DNA from: Scilla litardierei
Lineage: Eukaryota; Streptophyta; Magnoliopsida; Asparagales; Asparagaceae
Reading direction: 5' to 3'
Length of the DNA: 64,000 nucleotides
Assembly: GCA_030789695.1 (NCBI GenBank)
Contig: CM061141.1
Span: 321,162,452 to 321,226,451, forward strand
Position 1 is the stretch's first letter. Every line of letters begins with the position of its first letter. Below are positions 44,696 through 57,804 of this stretch, one piece after another. Made by a program: the position numbers and the translations under genes. The notes beneath the pieces were generated by a model. The model did no database searches and was not told the DNA's origin. It worked only from the letters and a program-made list of their open reading frames with translations.

Positions 44696-46849
44696 ATGGC
44701 CGAGGGTAGCACGGCATCCACAGATTGTGCACAATCATCAACTAAACAACGCTCCAAGAAGTCAAAATCTGAGGCTTGGGAGCATTTTACTAAAGCAAAA
44801 GATGATAAAACTGGTAATGATGTTTCTATTTGCAGTTATTGCAAAGAAAGTTTGGCTTATAATGTCAGTAATGGTACATCATCCATGTGGAAGCATTTGA
44901 AAAGTTGTAAAAAGTATCCCCAAAATCTTGACAAGAAACAAAAATTGCTTGGATCATTTTCTAAATCTGGAGTCAATAGGGATAATGAGCATATGCTCAC
45001 CACTTGGAAATTTAATGAAGATTATTGTAGGCATATGTTGGCTAGGATGGTTATTGTTGATGAGCAACCATTTTCAGTTGTTGAGCATGAAGGTTTCTGG
45101 AGTTTTGTGTCTGCATGTCAGCCTTTATTTAAGCATGTTTCAAGATACACAATTGCTAGGGATTGCATGAAACTCTATATATGTGAGAGAACAAGCCTAA
45201 GAGATAAGTTGTCATCTCTAAAATCTAGGATTGCTCTCACTACGGATATTTGGACATCTATTCAAAATTTGAGCTACTTATGTCTTACGGCTCATTTTAT
45301 TGATGAAAATTGGAACTTGCATAAGAGATTGCTAAATTTTGTTGTTATGCCTAGCCATAAAGGTAAGGATATTGGTAAGATGGTGGAAAAATGCATAATT
45401 GAATGGGGAATTAGAGATCATATATCATCAATTACAGTTGATAATGCGAGCTCTAATGATGTGGCGGTGGCTTATTTGAAGGACAAGCTGAGAAGTGTTC
45501 TTGTTTTGGGTGGTGATTTTTTTCATATGAGGTGTGCAGCTCATATTCTCAATTTGATTGTGAAAGATGGGTTGAATGAGGTCCATGAATCTATTAGTCA
45601 AATTCGAGCTGCAGTTAAATATGTTAGGAGTTCTCCAACTAGAGCTCAACAATTTCAACGTTGTATAATTGAAGAGGGCATAACTCATAAGGGCTCTGTT
45701 TGTCTTGATATCAGTACGAGGTGGAATTCTACATATCTTATGTTAGAAACGTCTCTTAAGTTCAGACAAGCTTTTGTAAGGCTTGAAGATGATGATGTTG
45801 CTTTTGTCAATGAGCTTGATTGTGGAGTACCGAATAGTCAGGATTGGGATAATGCATCCATGTTGTCTTTGTTTTTGAAAAAATTCTATGAGGCTACTAT
45901 AAGGATGTCAGGGAGTCTTTATGTGACATCTAATTATTACTTTCATGAAGTTATTAGCATGTTTTCCACATTGACTGAGTGTGAAAGTCATTGTAATTCA
46001 AATCTTCGGGAAATGGCTCGGAAAATGAGAGGGAAATTTGACAAGTATTATGAGAGTGTAGAGAGAACAAACATGATGGTGTTGATAGCTGTAGTATTAG
46101 ATCCTCGATATAAGTTGAGATTTTTGAAGTATTGTTGTCGAAGGATTCATGTTGATTCTAATAATGAAGAAGAGATGGTTCGTAATGTAATGATTGTCTT
46201 GGAACGACTTTTTGCATTCTATGAGACAGCTCATTCTTCAATGGTTAATCAGTCTTCTAGTGCGTTGGATGAGTCCAACACTCAACCATCTCTTCAGGAT
46301 ATTGATGGCATATTTGCTTTTGTGGATCCGGTTACACTTGTTAAAGATTGGTACAATGATGACAAGGATGACATGGATGGTGATTCTAAGTCTGAATTGG
46401 AGAGGTACCTTAGCAGTCATCGCGAACCTGATAATGAAACTTTTGATTTATTAAAGTGGTGGAATGATGCGAGTTTGACTTATAAGGTTCTCAGTTTAAT
46501 GGCAAAGGACATCCTAGCCATCCCGGTATCCACAGTAGCCTCGGAGTCAACTTTCAGCACATCTGGTCGGGTACTTGATCAATTTCGTAGCTCACTAACT
46601 CCTAAATTTGTAGAAGCTTTGATTTGTGCTCAAGATTGGTTGCGTTCATCTTCAAATCCAATCACTATTGAGCAATATATGAAAGATGCAGAAAAGTATG
46701 AGGAAGGTAAGTCTTTGTTTATTTGTGTTTTAATTTGTTGGAATATAATATTGGCATGCTACTTATTGTGATGTTATGGAATCTCACTATATTTACATTT
46801 TATTTTTGTAGAGCTTTGCGGCGTCACAACAGATATTCTGGCGGATTAG
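44696..46849 (+). CDS. hAT transposase with BED zinc finger, apparently intact
   Basis: Catalyses cut-and-paste transposition of hAT elements in the nucleus. Exon 1 is 44696-46706. An intron 46707-46811 (GTAAGT...TTTTTGTAG) is inferred. Exon 2 is 46812-46849 and encodes 11 more whole residues and a stop, giving 682 residues. Without splicing the frame reads into the intron and ends at 46771. A BED finger is at residues 26-72 (W28, C46, C49, H67, C71). The RNase-H-like core has LTTDIWTS (D184) and ITVDNASSND (D249). The C-terminal hAT dimerisation region has IPVSTVASESTFS with E617. D184, D249 and E617 are the expected catalytic triad by family analogy. No internal stop or shift is seen. Terminal repeats and duplications around it argue for a transposon gene rather than a domesticated RICESLEEPER-type host gene. 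Confidence 0.92.
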
Positions 46850-48367
46850 TATGCAAGTCGACGCATGCAATTCATGTGCATCTATATAATTTTGTAATGT
46901 TTTGTCTGTTTTGACTTTAATATTTCTTATTATTGATACTTTCTATCTTTCTTTCTTGATTATGACGTTATGTTTAAATCATTGGGCATAGTTTATTATG
47001 GAATGAAATCTGAGTTGAGAGACTAGTCATGAAGAATATATCTTGGGTTTCTTGATTGAAATTTGAAGTATGCTTGCTAGCTCCAAAATGCGTCACGTAA
47101 TGTATCCATTGATTTTGATAGACCAGTAGCTTATTTACTTATTTGCTGTAATTTAGTGCATGCAAGTATGAAAAGGGTATTTTGAAACCTTGTGGTAGTT
47201 CTGTTGGATTTTCCATCGACTTAGGGTAGAAAAAGTTTGAAACTTTTGTGTGATTTCGTAGGTCAAGGGAGGAAAGATACTGTTTTATCTTTTTCTAAAT
47301 CCTTTTGATGATCTAGGCATATCCAGGCATTTATTTGATACAATTTTATTGCATTTATAGAAATCTTACTGATATCTTTCATTGTATTTTGTCCACTGTG
47401 TAAGGTTATTATGAGCTTAAGTTACTTGTCTCATCATGTCATTATGCCACAACAAACTTACAGTTGATTCTGTGTTAGATTTTTACACATATATCCTCAA
47501 TTGTTTCTGAGTGTTGTGGCTTCTTTATGAGCTGTCATTTTGGAGAACTTGGGAAAATTTCAGCATAATAGCATATGTGAAGATTTATGCTGCCAATTAG
47601 ATGTATCAGTGTCATATTGCAAGTACAGTGATACAGTAACTTAGTTACATGCACTCTTAGTCTCTTACACATTCATTTCCCTTGATATTATAAAGGTGAT
47701 GGTAAGGTCTCTTTTATAGAGGTACCCGAGCGGCACAAGCAGCAGTCAAGCGGATATGGCAGCCGAGGCCCTGTATACATGAACGCATGATGTAAGAACT
47801 ATCTTTAACCATACAAGAACTCGTTGATCCTGGATTAATGCATGCATGCATGCATGCAAGAAAACAACGACATGGGTAGTAATACAAACGTCATCTGGGC
47901 GATCCGGAGGAGTTCCATTGTTGTCATCTTGCTGAGCCATCTTAATTGGCTTCTTCTCCTTGGGCGATTTCTTCTCCACCCAGCAGCAATTACTTGCTCG
48001 AAAATTGTTCTGCTGATCAAGAAACAGAAAATATATATGATTCAATGCAAGAAGAAATTATGACTGCTCTTGCTGACCCATTTCCATTACTAAGAATTAA
48101 CAAAGAAACAAACGTAGATTAAGAATAAGAATTAGATGCAAGCAGTTAACTGGGAACTAATTAAGTTAAGAAAGAAAAGAGACCTTACTATCCAAATTCT
48201 TGCGGTTTGACTCGCATCCCTTGTCACAAATTAGAGGTTTTTTTATAGGGTACCCAGAACCTACCCGGAACCATAGGTTCCGGGTAGGTTCCGGGTATAG
48301 GGTCCAACCGGGTAGGGTCCAGGTCCAAAATTTAGGAACCGATCCCATATCGGGTAGGGTCCGGGTA
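46850..48367 (+). other. hAT 3' region
   Basis: 3' UTR and terminal part of the hAT element. No further gene recognised. (TGCA)n lies at about 47838-47858. 48245-48366 is the subterminal repeat zone (GGGTACC, CCGGGTAGG). The nested LTR element begins at 48368. Confidence 0.6.
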
Positions 48368-51276
48368 TGTAACGACCACTTTTCGTGGTACGTTTTTCGT
48401 GCACGTGCTTTTGGCCGTGCACGTGTTTGTTCTAGACTTTGTTTGTTTGTGAACACTTTCGTGTGATATGCCGTTGTGAACGTCCCTGAGAGTATTAAAT
48501 AGTGGCACTATCTTGGAACGACACTTCTCGAGTCGTTTTCCCACAATTTAAACTTACTCGATGAGACGTGACGATTCTCACTCTTGACGGGAGACGTTTC
48601 TATTTTTAGTCTCGTCGTCCGACGTCGAAATTGAGATCCGTCTTCTTAGTTAGCTCACATTCGTCATCACGATCACCCCGATATTTATTTTATAATTTTT
48701 GGAGTTTATTTGACCACTTTTATATTTTTAACAAGTTTTATATTATTTTTAATAATTAATTTTTAAATTATTTTCGGCCAAATAAAATTTATTTGAGTTT
48801 AAAACGTTTTAAAGAATTTTTGAGCCAATTTCCAGCTCATTTGGACCAAGTCAAATCCTTGGGTGAGTTGGAGAAGTTGAGATTTAAATTTTAAATTATT
48901 TTAAACTTCTAATCCTATTAGATTTAGCCCTAGACCAAGTCAACCCATCTACACTATACAAACAACCCCTAGGAAGACCTATTTTCGCAATAAATTAGCC
49001 CTAACCTCTTCCAAAACTCAAATTGGACGTTGCGACGATTTGTCGCAACGTTGCGACGTTCAGCCCCGCAGCGACCGAAGAAACGAGGCCAAAACCCCCG
49101 CTCCGACCGCTGGCCGCCCCCGCACCAAGCTTGGCCCGCATCACTGCACAGCCGCTCCGCTCAATTCTTCCGCACCGACCGAAGGGAGCTCTCGGTCAGA
49201 CCGAGAGCTCAAGCGCCCGCTCCGCACCCAGTCGCCCGCCGCTCCTTTGCAATGCTCGCACCCCGCTACGACCGAGAGAACCAATCGATCTGACCGGCCC
49301 GCTCCACCGCTCCACATCGCAATCCCGCTCCGCTGCAGCCCAAGCGCCCGACCGAGACGACCGACCGCTCAGACCGATGGAGCTCCCCGCACCCGCTGCT
49401 GCCCCGCTCCGCAGCGCTGCACAGCGCCGTGCGCTGTGTCTGACCGAGAGACTCTCTCGGTCAGGCTAGGGTACGACCGATGGCCAAACGTCGCAACCCC
49501 GCACCCGTCGCACCGCTTGCCACCGTGTGCCCCCCAAGTTCTCCAGAGGTATTGTGGGTCCCCCAAAGGTCCCTAGGACTACTGTGGGCCCCACCTAGGT
49601 GCTTTCTCTCCAACGATTCGCCGTGCACGACGTTGCGACAAGTTGAAGCCCGTCGTCGCACGTGCTAGCTTTGGAATCTGGAACCGTCGCTCCGGTTGAT
49701 GCTCTGAACTTTCCAGCGAGGAAACTATATTGGAATTAGGACTTGGAGCGCGTTCTCTTATTCCAACCCCCGGCGTCGCTACCCGACGCCGGTGTAGCTT
49801 TCGCGTCGTGTTGAGGTAACGCTTTGCACCCCTAGGACCCCCCAACCCAATGCATGCTAATCAAGACTAAAATCAGTATTTTAAAGTATTTTAAATGTTT
49901 TAAATTCACTAATCAAGATTAATAATATGGACTTTAGGCCGGTGGACTTGTGCACGTAGGATAATTGTGATTTTTGGACTCATTGGACGGTGTGCTCAGA
50001 CGTCGTACTTGCAGGCAAGTGAAACTTGCCAACTCTTGTGTAGGGCCATGTTTTTAGGCCACTTCCTTGTTCCTAGCGTAAAAGAGACTAGTCAGTGAAA
50101 TGATAGCTGGCTAGACGCCTACTTGATCTAGTTTGACAACGAAACTAGATCCGTCACCTAATTGATCTAGCTTGACAACGAAGCTAGATCCACCCCTTTA
50201 AACTTGTTGTTCATGCATACTAAACTGTCACGTTTACTTTCTCTATCTGTACGCACTTTTAACTGCCATGCATTGCATTCTACATGTCATCCAAGTTGAA
50301 TATTGCATTCGTAGCACACGCTACATACTTGTACTTGCTTGTCCTGGCTAGGTGCACCCCTATGCCATCATGAAAAACACTTCCTGGCTCGTGTTCCAGA
50401 AGCGAGCATTACCGTTCGGGGGTAAGGCCCTGGCTCGATACACGTGGGATGGGGTAAGAGTTAAGCGGCCAATCAGCTGGGAGTCTGCCTGATCAGCAAC
50501 TGCAGCTGTAAGGCGTAAACTCTGGGTGGGGCGGAGTTAAGCGACCAATCAGTGTGAAAGAAAGTCATTTCAGCTGTAAGGCGTAAACTCTGCACTTGAC
50601 ATGAAAACATGACTAGAGAAATCCTTGTAAATATTATTAGTCTTGCCACACTTGCCATGCCATGCTAGTTTACTTGTTGTTTTCTTTACCTGTTGCACTC
50701 ATACTTTAACTGCCATGTCATTGCATCATGCTAGAACTGCTAGGTTTCTTTACTTTCAGTTTCAGTTTCCTTGCACAAGTCTCTTGTAGACTTGCTGACA
50801 TGTGTCCCTTGCTCTTTTGGGTGTCACATGTTAGACCCTGAGCCAGAGACCGTTGCTGAGTACGTGATGATTTGCTGACGCTGAGTCTGAGTCCACGATT
50901 GCCCAGGAGGATTTTGGTGGACACCGGTGACCATTCCTTGAGTCTTTGTTGAGCTTTATTTTGTTTTAGGCCTTTTGTTAGTTGTGGTGCGTAGCACCGT
51001 TGTTTTGTACGATGTACTTCTGTTGGCCGTGTTTGGGCCTTAGTCTCTTTTCTTTTAGCCTGGTGGCTTTTTCTGTGATGTTGAAACTTATTTTATGGAT
51101 ATTCTGAGATTATTCTTTTGTCTCATTTCATTATTATTATCTTGTTTCGCTCGCGTTGCAAGGACCTGCAGTTTTAAATTTGATTGACGCTTATCGGACT
51201 TGCAGCTTTGTAGCTTCAAGTCTGAGCGGACCTTCTCACGCTTCGCCTCCACGTTTTTGGGAAGCGGGGCGTGACA
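48368..51276 (+). repeat. LARD 5' LTR (2909 bp)
   Basis: TGTAACGACCACTTTTCGTGG...GGGGCGTGACA. By eye it differs from the 3' LTR by nine substitutions and one 1-base indel. A GC-rich part (49020-49480) contains two near-perfect hairpins: 49186-49210 (12-bp arms) and 49441-49463 (11-bp arms). An open frame of 148 codons in this part is GC-driven and not treated as a gene. Confidence 0.95.
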
Positions 51277-54200
51277 GGTTTTGTTGGTGGCCCATGCAGG
51301 CCCAGTCTTGCAATTGCGAATTAACGAAACAACGATAATAACGGAATGTCCATTAAATAAATTGCAACATCCGAGTCATAAGCCCTGAGTCTAGTCGTTT
51401 TCTTACGACACTAGGTGGTAAGAAGACTTAGTTAGACGTCTGTGCTTGCTAATTAGAGGCCCCTGATTGATAGTTAGGCTCCCTGTCAGCAATTGATCGC
51501 CGTAGGAGTTACCCTAGTGGTCCTTGCCTAACCCTGACCATATTAGACTTCTAGATTTTTCCTTCGGTCGTTCGCTTTTGGGTTCATCGATTTCGGACCA
51601 AGCTGAACGCTTTCCTTTACCGTCTAACCTTTAGAAGTCTTAGTGCCTAGTTCCAAATCTTTAGTTGGTCGACCGTAGGAGTTTCCCCGTAGATCCTCCA
51701 GAATCATATCCTAGGCGTATGTATGTTCTGATCACCCGATCAAATTTCCTTGCCTCGATTCACGAGATCGCCTCATGACGATCGTCGTCAATTTTCAAAC
51801 ATCGCCATTGCAAAACTTGAACCTTCTGAAAGTATTTTTCAATCTTCTCTTCCACTAAGTTTAATCTTGTTCAAAATTTTAAATATACCTATATTTCATC
51901 CTCCTTCATTGATTTAAATTTTTTTTAAAACGTTGTCGGAATTTTGAGTACTAGCTTATGGTATTTTCCCAGCCTATATTTTTTCGTACTTATGTAAATG
52001 TGTCGCTCTTTCATGTATTAATTTTACTTTTGCCCTGCCCAATTCGATTTATAATTTTCCCTCTTATTGAGTTATTCGAATGATACGTCGAGTTTACTTT
52101 AATATACTTTCAAGACACATGGAATTCCAGCTTTCAGCAAGTTGGTCTTGACTCCTCGTTTTCGCTACTTCAGGTTCTTTGCAAAATTACTATTTTCATA
52201 ACCTCTTCCTGCTTTAGACCCTCCCTGATTTGATTTTAAAGATTTGCTATTCGATCTTGATAATTCTTATGCTAAGTTACTATTATTTTTTCTTTCCGCT
52301 CACCATACACGCTTCTAGAAAAATTTCCAAACCAAATTGAATTTCAATTATTTTTATATCTGTGCCAGACTTGTTGTGCTCGTATATTAAGAACCTTGCG
52401 TAAATCAATTTTTTTTTCATTTTTGGCAAACCCTGGTTCTCTAAAAGCAGTTTCAAATTGATCATTTTAAAATTTTCCATAGCCTAAAGTTTTGAAGCAT
52501 TTAACATGAGTTTAAATTCTCCCGCTACTTGACTTCATTCTTTGACTTTCAAAACTTTTGACAACATTATATTAAATTACTAACGTATAAGATTTCTAAA
52601 ACCCCGTCCTTAATATTCGTGTAAATGATTTTACTTCCTTTACATTGATTTTATATAAACCAATAAAACATTTTCTCTTATTATGAATATTCGACTCAAA
52701 CTTATTTCAACTTGCTTTATCGATCTTCAAACATTTCATACAGATGAGGAATTCCAATTTTTTTTGAAGTACAACAGTTTCCAATTTTGCGTATTTTAGC
52801 TCATGCTATTTACCCTATTTTCTTTTTCCCCTCCTATATAAGCATCACTACATCTCCCTTTTCCCTCAACCTAAACATCACCATTGAGTCAATGTTTCGT
52901 CTAACCAAGCTGTCTCCTGGTATTCGCCCTATCTGAACTCGTGCTTATCGATCCTTCCCTCGTCACGCTCTCGACCTCTCTTTATTGCTTAGGCCTTAGG
53001 GTCCTTCAATGTCTGTGTCAACTCTTAGTTGTTAGTAGACCCTTGGACCCTTGTGGGGTTGTCATGGTGCACGTACCTAAGTTGTGTGAGTGGGCTTGAA
53101 TGAGAATTCCCATAGTATGTTGATGATTGCCTATTGTGTGATACACATATACTCGGAGTTATTCGGGATAGTATGAAGTTGTTGCGTGTTAGTAGTTATA
53201 GATTTGGGTGTAGTTAGCTATACTATACTAAGGATGACTGTGTATATATGAGTTAGCGTGGAAATATCTAAGTTGTGTATGTAGTTAGAGATACTTATAA
53301 TGGTTGAAATAAATGATTGGTAAAGCTATGTGTATGTTAGTAGTGATAATAATAAGAGTACGTATGGTTAAGAGGGAAGGCCTATTATGTGACGTATATG
53401 TTAGCACGTATGAGTGTGTGCTCGTATGTGGGTATGTATTGTGTTTAGACGTAAGTAGTTATGTTTTGTTGCCTGAGTATATAGGTGATATACATATGGT
53501 AGTAGAAGTATAATTTTGATTGGTATTGCTTGCTTTTCGGGATGCTGCATGCGTGCATACCGTGAGGTATACACGACTATTGCACATCTTAATTATGTAT
53601 GTGTGAATGTGTTAGTATACTAATTATAGGTAGTAGGCTATGGTGTGAATATATACATTATTTATGTGTGACTATACGGTGAATGTTCGTACTAGAGAGG
53701 GTATTATAAATATGTGGGTGCTGATGTCTGTAATGTTATTATTATGGTATATAATTAGATTGAACTATGTGTGTGTTATCTGACTAAATATTAAGTGTGA
53801 TTGATTTATGGAATGTATATGGTTGTATTGGTAGATGTATATATATGGGAGTAGTATTGGTATATGTATGAATGTCGGGTTACGTATATAGAATATTCTA
53901 ATATGTGTATTGAGTCTCACTCAAGCTTAAGTGGGTATACTCTAAGTATATCGAATGTATGTTTGTAGTTTGAATATAGCAATGCTTGATGTATGTATAG
54001 TGATAGAAGTGTTTGTGCCTGGTTGAGTTACGCACATGATTGTGGGTCGCTACGCCAGTATATAGTTATAGGTGTTGGTCTTGTGGTATAGTTAATTACT
54101 AAGGACTTGCTAGTGTGAACATATGTGTACTAGCTAAACTAGGTGTGTTGGTATGCTAGTTATATATAATGGTGAGAATGGTATGCGTAAATGAAATGTT

Positions 54201-54842
54201 AGCGTGTATGGGTGTGCACCATGCACAGGTAAGTATGTGCTTAGTTACAGGTATTGATGACTATGATATATGTGGCGTGTCGTAAATGCAGTTATAGGAC
54301 CGTACGTAATGTGAATGTATGGTGAAATATTTGAATGCATTGAATGGCTATATATCGTGAAATTATAGTAGTGGTGAATGTATATTAGATATAGTGAATT
54401 TGATTTAATAATGGTATGGTGTGACTATATGTGCTGAGATGTTGGTATTGGATGAATATTAGAGGGTAGTATACCCTTGATGGTTGTGCATAGGTAGCTA
54501 TCTATACGTAGAGCAATGATTGCATTTGCTAGTATGAGATCATACCTATATAAGTATCTGAACTATTGTTTGTGAGTAGCAGTATATAAGGGATGTATGT
54601 TTATATACCTGATTGAAATACATGTATGAAATTGACTGACTATAATAGGTATAAGTGTATACGTATGTGAATGTATATATATACGTGTTGATAGTGTTAA
54701 TGTTTGACTACCTGGTGCATATATAAGCACTTGCAATGACTATATCCGGTTGAATTATTATATGACTTGATTGGGGTAGTTACTAGAGGGACTAGCTATA
54801 TTAGAAAGTCCGAGGACGGACTTTATTCTAAGGTGGGGAGGA
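51277..54842 (+). other. LARD internal region, non-coding
   Basis: No clear tRNA-complementary priming site was identified right after the LTR, although TTGTTGGTGGCCCATGC lies there. 51350-52900 is rich in C and T on the plus strand. From about 53050 to 54780 the composition switches to T, G and A with very little C, in TATG/GTAT words. A polypurine tract closes it at 54831-54842. Confidence 0.8.
54831..54842 (+). other. LARD polypurine tract
   Basis: AGGTGGGGAGGA directly precedes the 3' LTR start TGTAACG. Confidence 0.85.
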
Positions 54843-57752
54843 TGTAACGACCACTTTTCATGGTACGTTTTTCGTGCACGTGCTTTTGGCCGTGCACGTG
54901 TTTGTTCTAGACTTTGTTTGTTTGTGAACACTTTCGTGTGATATGCCGTTGTGAACGTCCCTGAGAGTATTAAATAGTGGCACTATCTTGGAACGACACT
55001 TCTCGAGTCGTTTTCCCACAATTTAAACTTACTCGATGAGACGTGACGATTCTCACTCTTGACGGGAGACGTTTCTATTTTTAGTCTCGTCGTCCGACGT
55101 CGAAATTGAGATCCGTCTTCTTAGTTAGCTCACATTCGTCATCACGATCACCCCGATATTTATTTTATAATTTTTGGAGTTTATTTGACCACTTTTATAT
55201 TTTTAACAAGTTTTATATTATTTTTAATAATTAATTTTTAAATTATTTTCGGCCAAATAAAATTTATTTGAGTTTAAAACGTTTTAAAGAATTTTTGAGC
55301 CAATTTCCAGCTCATTTGGACCAAGTCAAATCCTTGGGTGAGTTGGAGAAGTTGAGATTTAAATTTTAAATTATTTTAAACTTCTAATCCTATTAGATTT
55401 AGCCCTAGACCAAGTCAACCCATCTACACTATACAAACACCCCCTAGGAAGACCTATTTTCGCAATAAATTAGCCCTAACCTCTTCCAAAACTCAAATTG
55501 GACGTTGCGACGATTTGTCGCAACGTTGCGACGTTCAGCCCCGCAGCGACCGAAGAAACGAGGCCAAAACCCCCGCTCCGACCGCTGGCCGCCCCCGCAC
55601 CAAGCTTGGCCCGCATCGCTGCACAGCCGCTCCGCTCAATTCTTCCGCACCGACCGAAGGGAGCTCTCGGTCAGACCGAGAGCTCAAGCGCCCGCTCCGC
55701 ACCCAGTCGCCCGCCGCTCCTTTGCAATGCTCGCACCCCGCTCCGACCGAGAGAACCAATCGATCTGACCGGCCCGCTCCACCGCTCCACATCGCAATCC
55801 CGCTCCGCTGCAGCCCAAGCGCCCGACCGAGACGACCGACCGCTCAGACCGATGGAGCTCCCCGCACCCGCTGCTGCCCCGCTCCGCAACGCTGCACAGC
55901 GCCGTGCGCTGTGTCTGACCGAGAGACTCTCTCGGTCAGGCTAGGGTACGACCGATGGCCAAACGTCGCAACCCCGCACCCGTCGCACCGCTTGCCACCG
56001 TGGGCCCCCCAAGTTCTCCAGAGGTATTGTGGGTCCCCCAAAGGTCCCTAGGACTACTGTGGGCCCCACCTAGGTGCTTTCTCTCCAACGATTCGCCGTG
56101 CACGACGTTGCGACAAGTTGAAGCCCGTCGTCGCACGTGCTAGCTTTGGAATCTGGAACCGTCGCTCCGGTTGATGCTCTGAACTTTCCAGCGAGGAAAC
56201 TATATTGGAATTAGGACTTGGAGCGCGTTCTCTTATTCCAACCCCCGGCGTCGCTACCCGACGCCGGTGTAGCTTTCGCGTCGTGTTGAGGTAACGCTTT
56301 GCACCCCTAGGACCCCCCAACCCAATGCATGCTAATCAAGACTAAAATCAGTATTTTAAAGTATTTTAAATGTTTTAAATTCACTAATCAAGATTAATAA
56401 TATGGACTTTAGGCCGGTGGACTTGTGCACGTAGGATAATTGTGATTTTTGGACTCATTGGACGGTGTGCTCAGACGTCGTACTTGCAGGCAAGTGAAAC
56501 TTGCCAACTCTTGTGTAGGGCCATGTTTTTAGGCCACTTCCTTGTTCCTAGCGTAAAAGAGACTAGTCAGTGAAATGATAGCTGGCTAGATGCCTACTTG
56601 ATCTAGTTTGACAACGAAACTAGATCCGTCACCTAATTGATCTAGCTTGACAACGAAGCTAGATCCACCCCTTTAAACTTGTTGTTCATGCATACTAAAC
56701 TGTCACGTTTACTTTCTCTATCTGTACGCACTTTTAACTGCCATGCATTGCATTCTACATGTCATCCAAGTTGAATATTGCATTCGTAGCACACGCTACA
56801 TACTTGTACTTGCTTGTCCTGGCTAGGTGCACCCCTATGCCATCATGAAAAACACTTCCTGGCTCGTGTTCCAGAAGCGAGCATTACCGTTCGGGGGTAA
56901 GGCCCTGGCTCGATACACGTGGGATGGGGTAAGAGTTAAGCGGCCAATCAGCTGGGAGTCTGCCTGATCAGCAACTGCAGCTGTAAGGCGTAAACTCTGG
57001 GTGGGGCGGAGTTAAGCGACCAATCAGTGTGAAAGAAAGTCATTTCAGCTGTAAGGCGTAAACTCTGCACTTGACATGAAAACATGACTAGAGAAATCCT
57101 TGTAAATATTATTAGTCTTGCCACACTTGCCATGCCATGCTAGTTTACTTGTTGTTTTCTTTACCTGTTGCACTCATACTTTAACTGCCATGTCATTGCA
57201 TCATGCTAGAACTGCTAGGTTTCTTTACTTTCAGTTTCAGTTTCCTTGCACAAGTCTCTTGTAGACTTGCTGACATGTGCCCCTTGCTCTTTTGGGTGTC
57301 ACATGTTAGACCCTGAGCCAGAGACCGTTGCTGAGTACGTGATGATTTGCTGACGCTGAGTCTGAGTCCATGATTGCCCAGGAGGATTTTGGTGGACACC
57401 GGTGACCATTCCTTGAGTCTTTGTTGAGCTTTATTTTGTTTTAGGCCTTTTGTTAGTTGTTGGTGCGTAGCACCGTTGTTTTGTACGATGTACTTCTGTT
57501 GGCCGTGTTTGGGCCTTAGTCTCTTTTCTTTTAGCCTGGTGGCTTTTTCTGTGATGTTGAAACTTATTTTATGGATATTCTGAGATTATTCTTTTGTCTC
57601 ATTTCATTATTATTATCTTGTTTCGCTCGCGTTGCAAGGACCTGCAGTTTTAAATTTGATTGACGCTTATCGGACTTGCAGCTTTGTAGCTTCAAGTCTG
57701 AGCGGACCTTCTCACGCTTCGCCTCCACGTTTTTGGGAAGCGGGGCGTGACA
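54843..57752 (+). repeat. LARD 3' LTR (2910 bp)
   Basis: Near-identical partner of 48368-51276. One difference is the extra base in GTTAGTTGTTGGTGCG. It ends GCGTGACA and is followed by the duplication gggta. Confidence 0.95.
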
Positions 57753-57804
57753 GGGTAACATAAAAAAAACAGGGTACCCGGACCCGCACACCCCTACTTA
57801 TAGG

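Larger units (their letters stand above)
48368..57752 (+). mobile_element. Non-coding LTR element (LARD-like) inside the hAT
   Basis: LTRs at 48368-51276 and 54843-57752, and a perfect target-site duplication gggta at 48363-48367 and 57753-57757. The 3.57-kb internal region holds no gag or pol motif and no frame above about 70 codons, so the element cannot encode its own proteins. The polypurine tract AGGTGGGGAGGA lies at 54831-54842. Large LTRs with a long non-coding interior fit the LARD class. The LTR ends (TGTAACGACC...GCGTGACA) suggest a gypsy-type partner supplies its enzymes. Confidence 0.92.
42958..57796 (+). mobile_element. Complete hAT transposon with nested LTR element
   Basis: Terminal inverted repeat TAGGGGTGTGC at both ends (11 bp identical). 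A perfect 8-bp target-site duplication CTTATAGG lies at 42950-42957 and 57797-57804. Subterminal regions (42968-43165 and 48245-48366) are dense in GGGTACCC and CCGGGTA motifs in both orientations, candidate transposase binding sites. A spliced transposase gene lies between. An LTR element (48368-57752) sits 44 bp from the right end. Without it the hAT would be about 5.4 kb. Confidence 0.92.

Noticed and set aside
44696..46849. Domesticated RICESLEEPER/DAYSLEEPER-type host gene
   Set aside because: Terminal inverted repeats and a perfect 8-bp duplication flank it, so it is part of a mobile hAT element.
49023..49576. Overlapping open frames of 148 and 178 codons in the LARD 5' LTR, repeated at 55498-56051
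   Set aside because: They lie in a GC-rich stretch where stops are rare, are open in several frames at once and on both strands, and are conserved only because the two LTRs are near-identical.
53313..53513. 66-codon frame in the LARD interior
   Set aside because: Chance frame in a C-poor, TATG-rich tract; no family resemblance.
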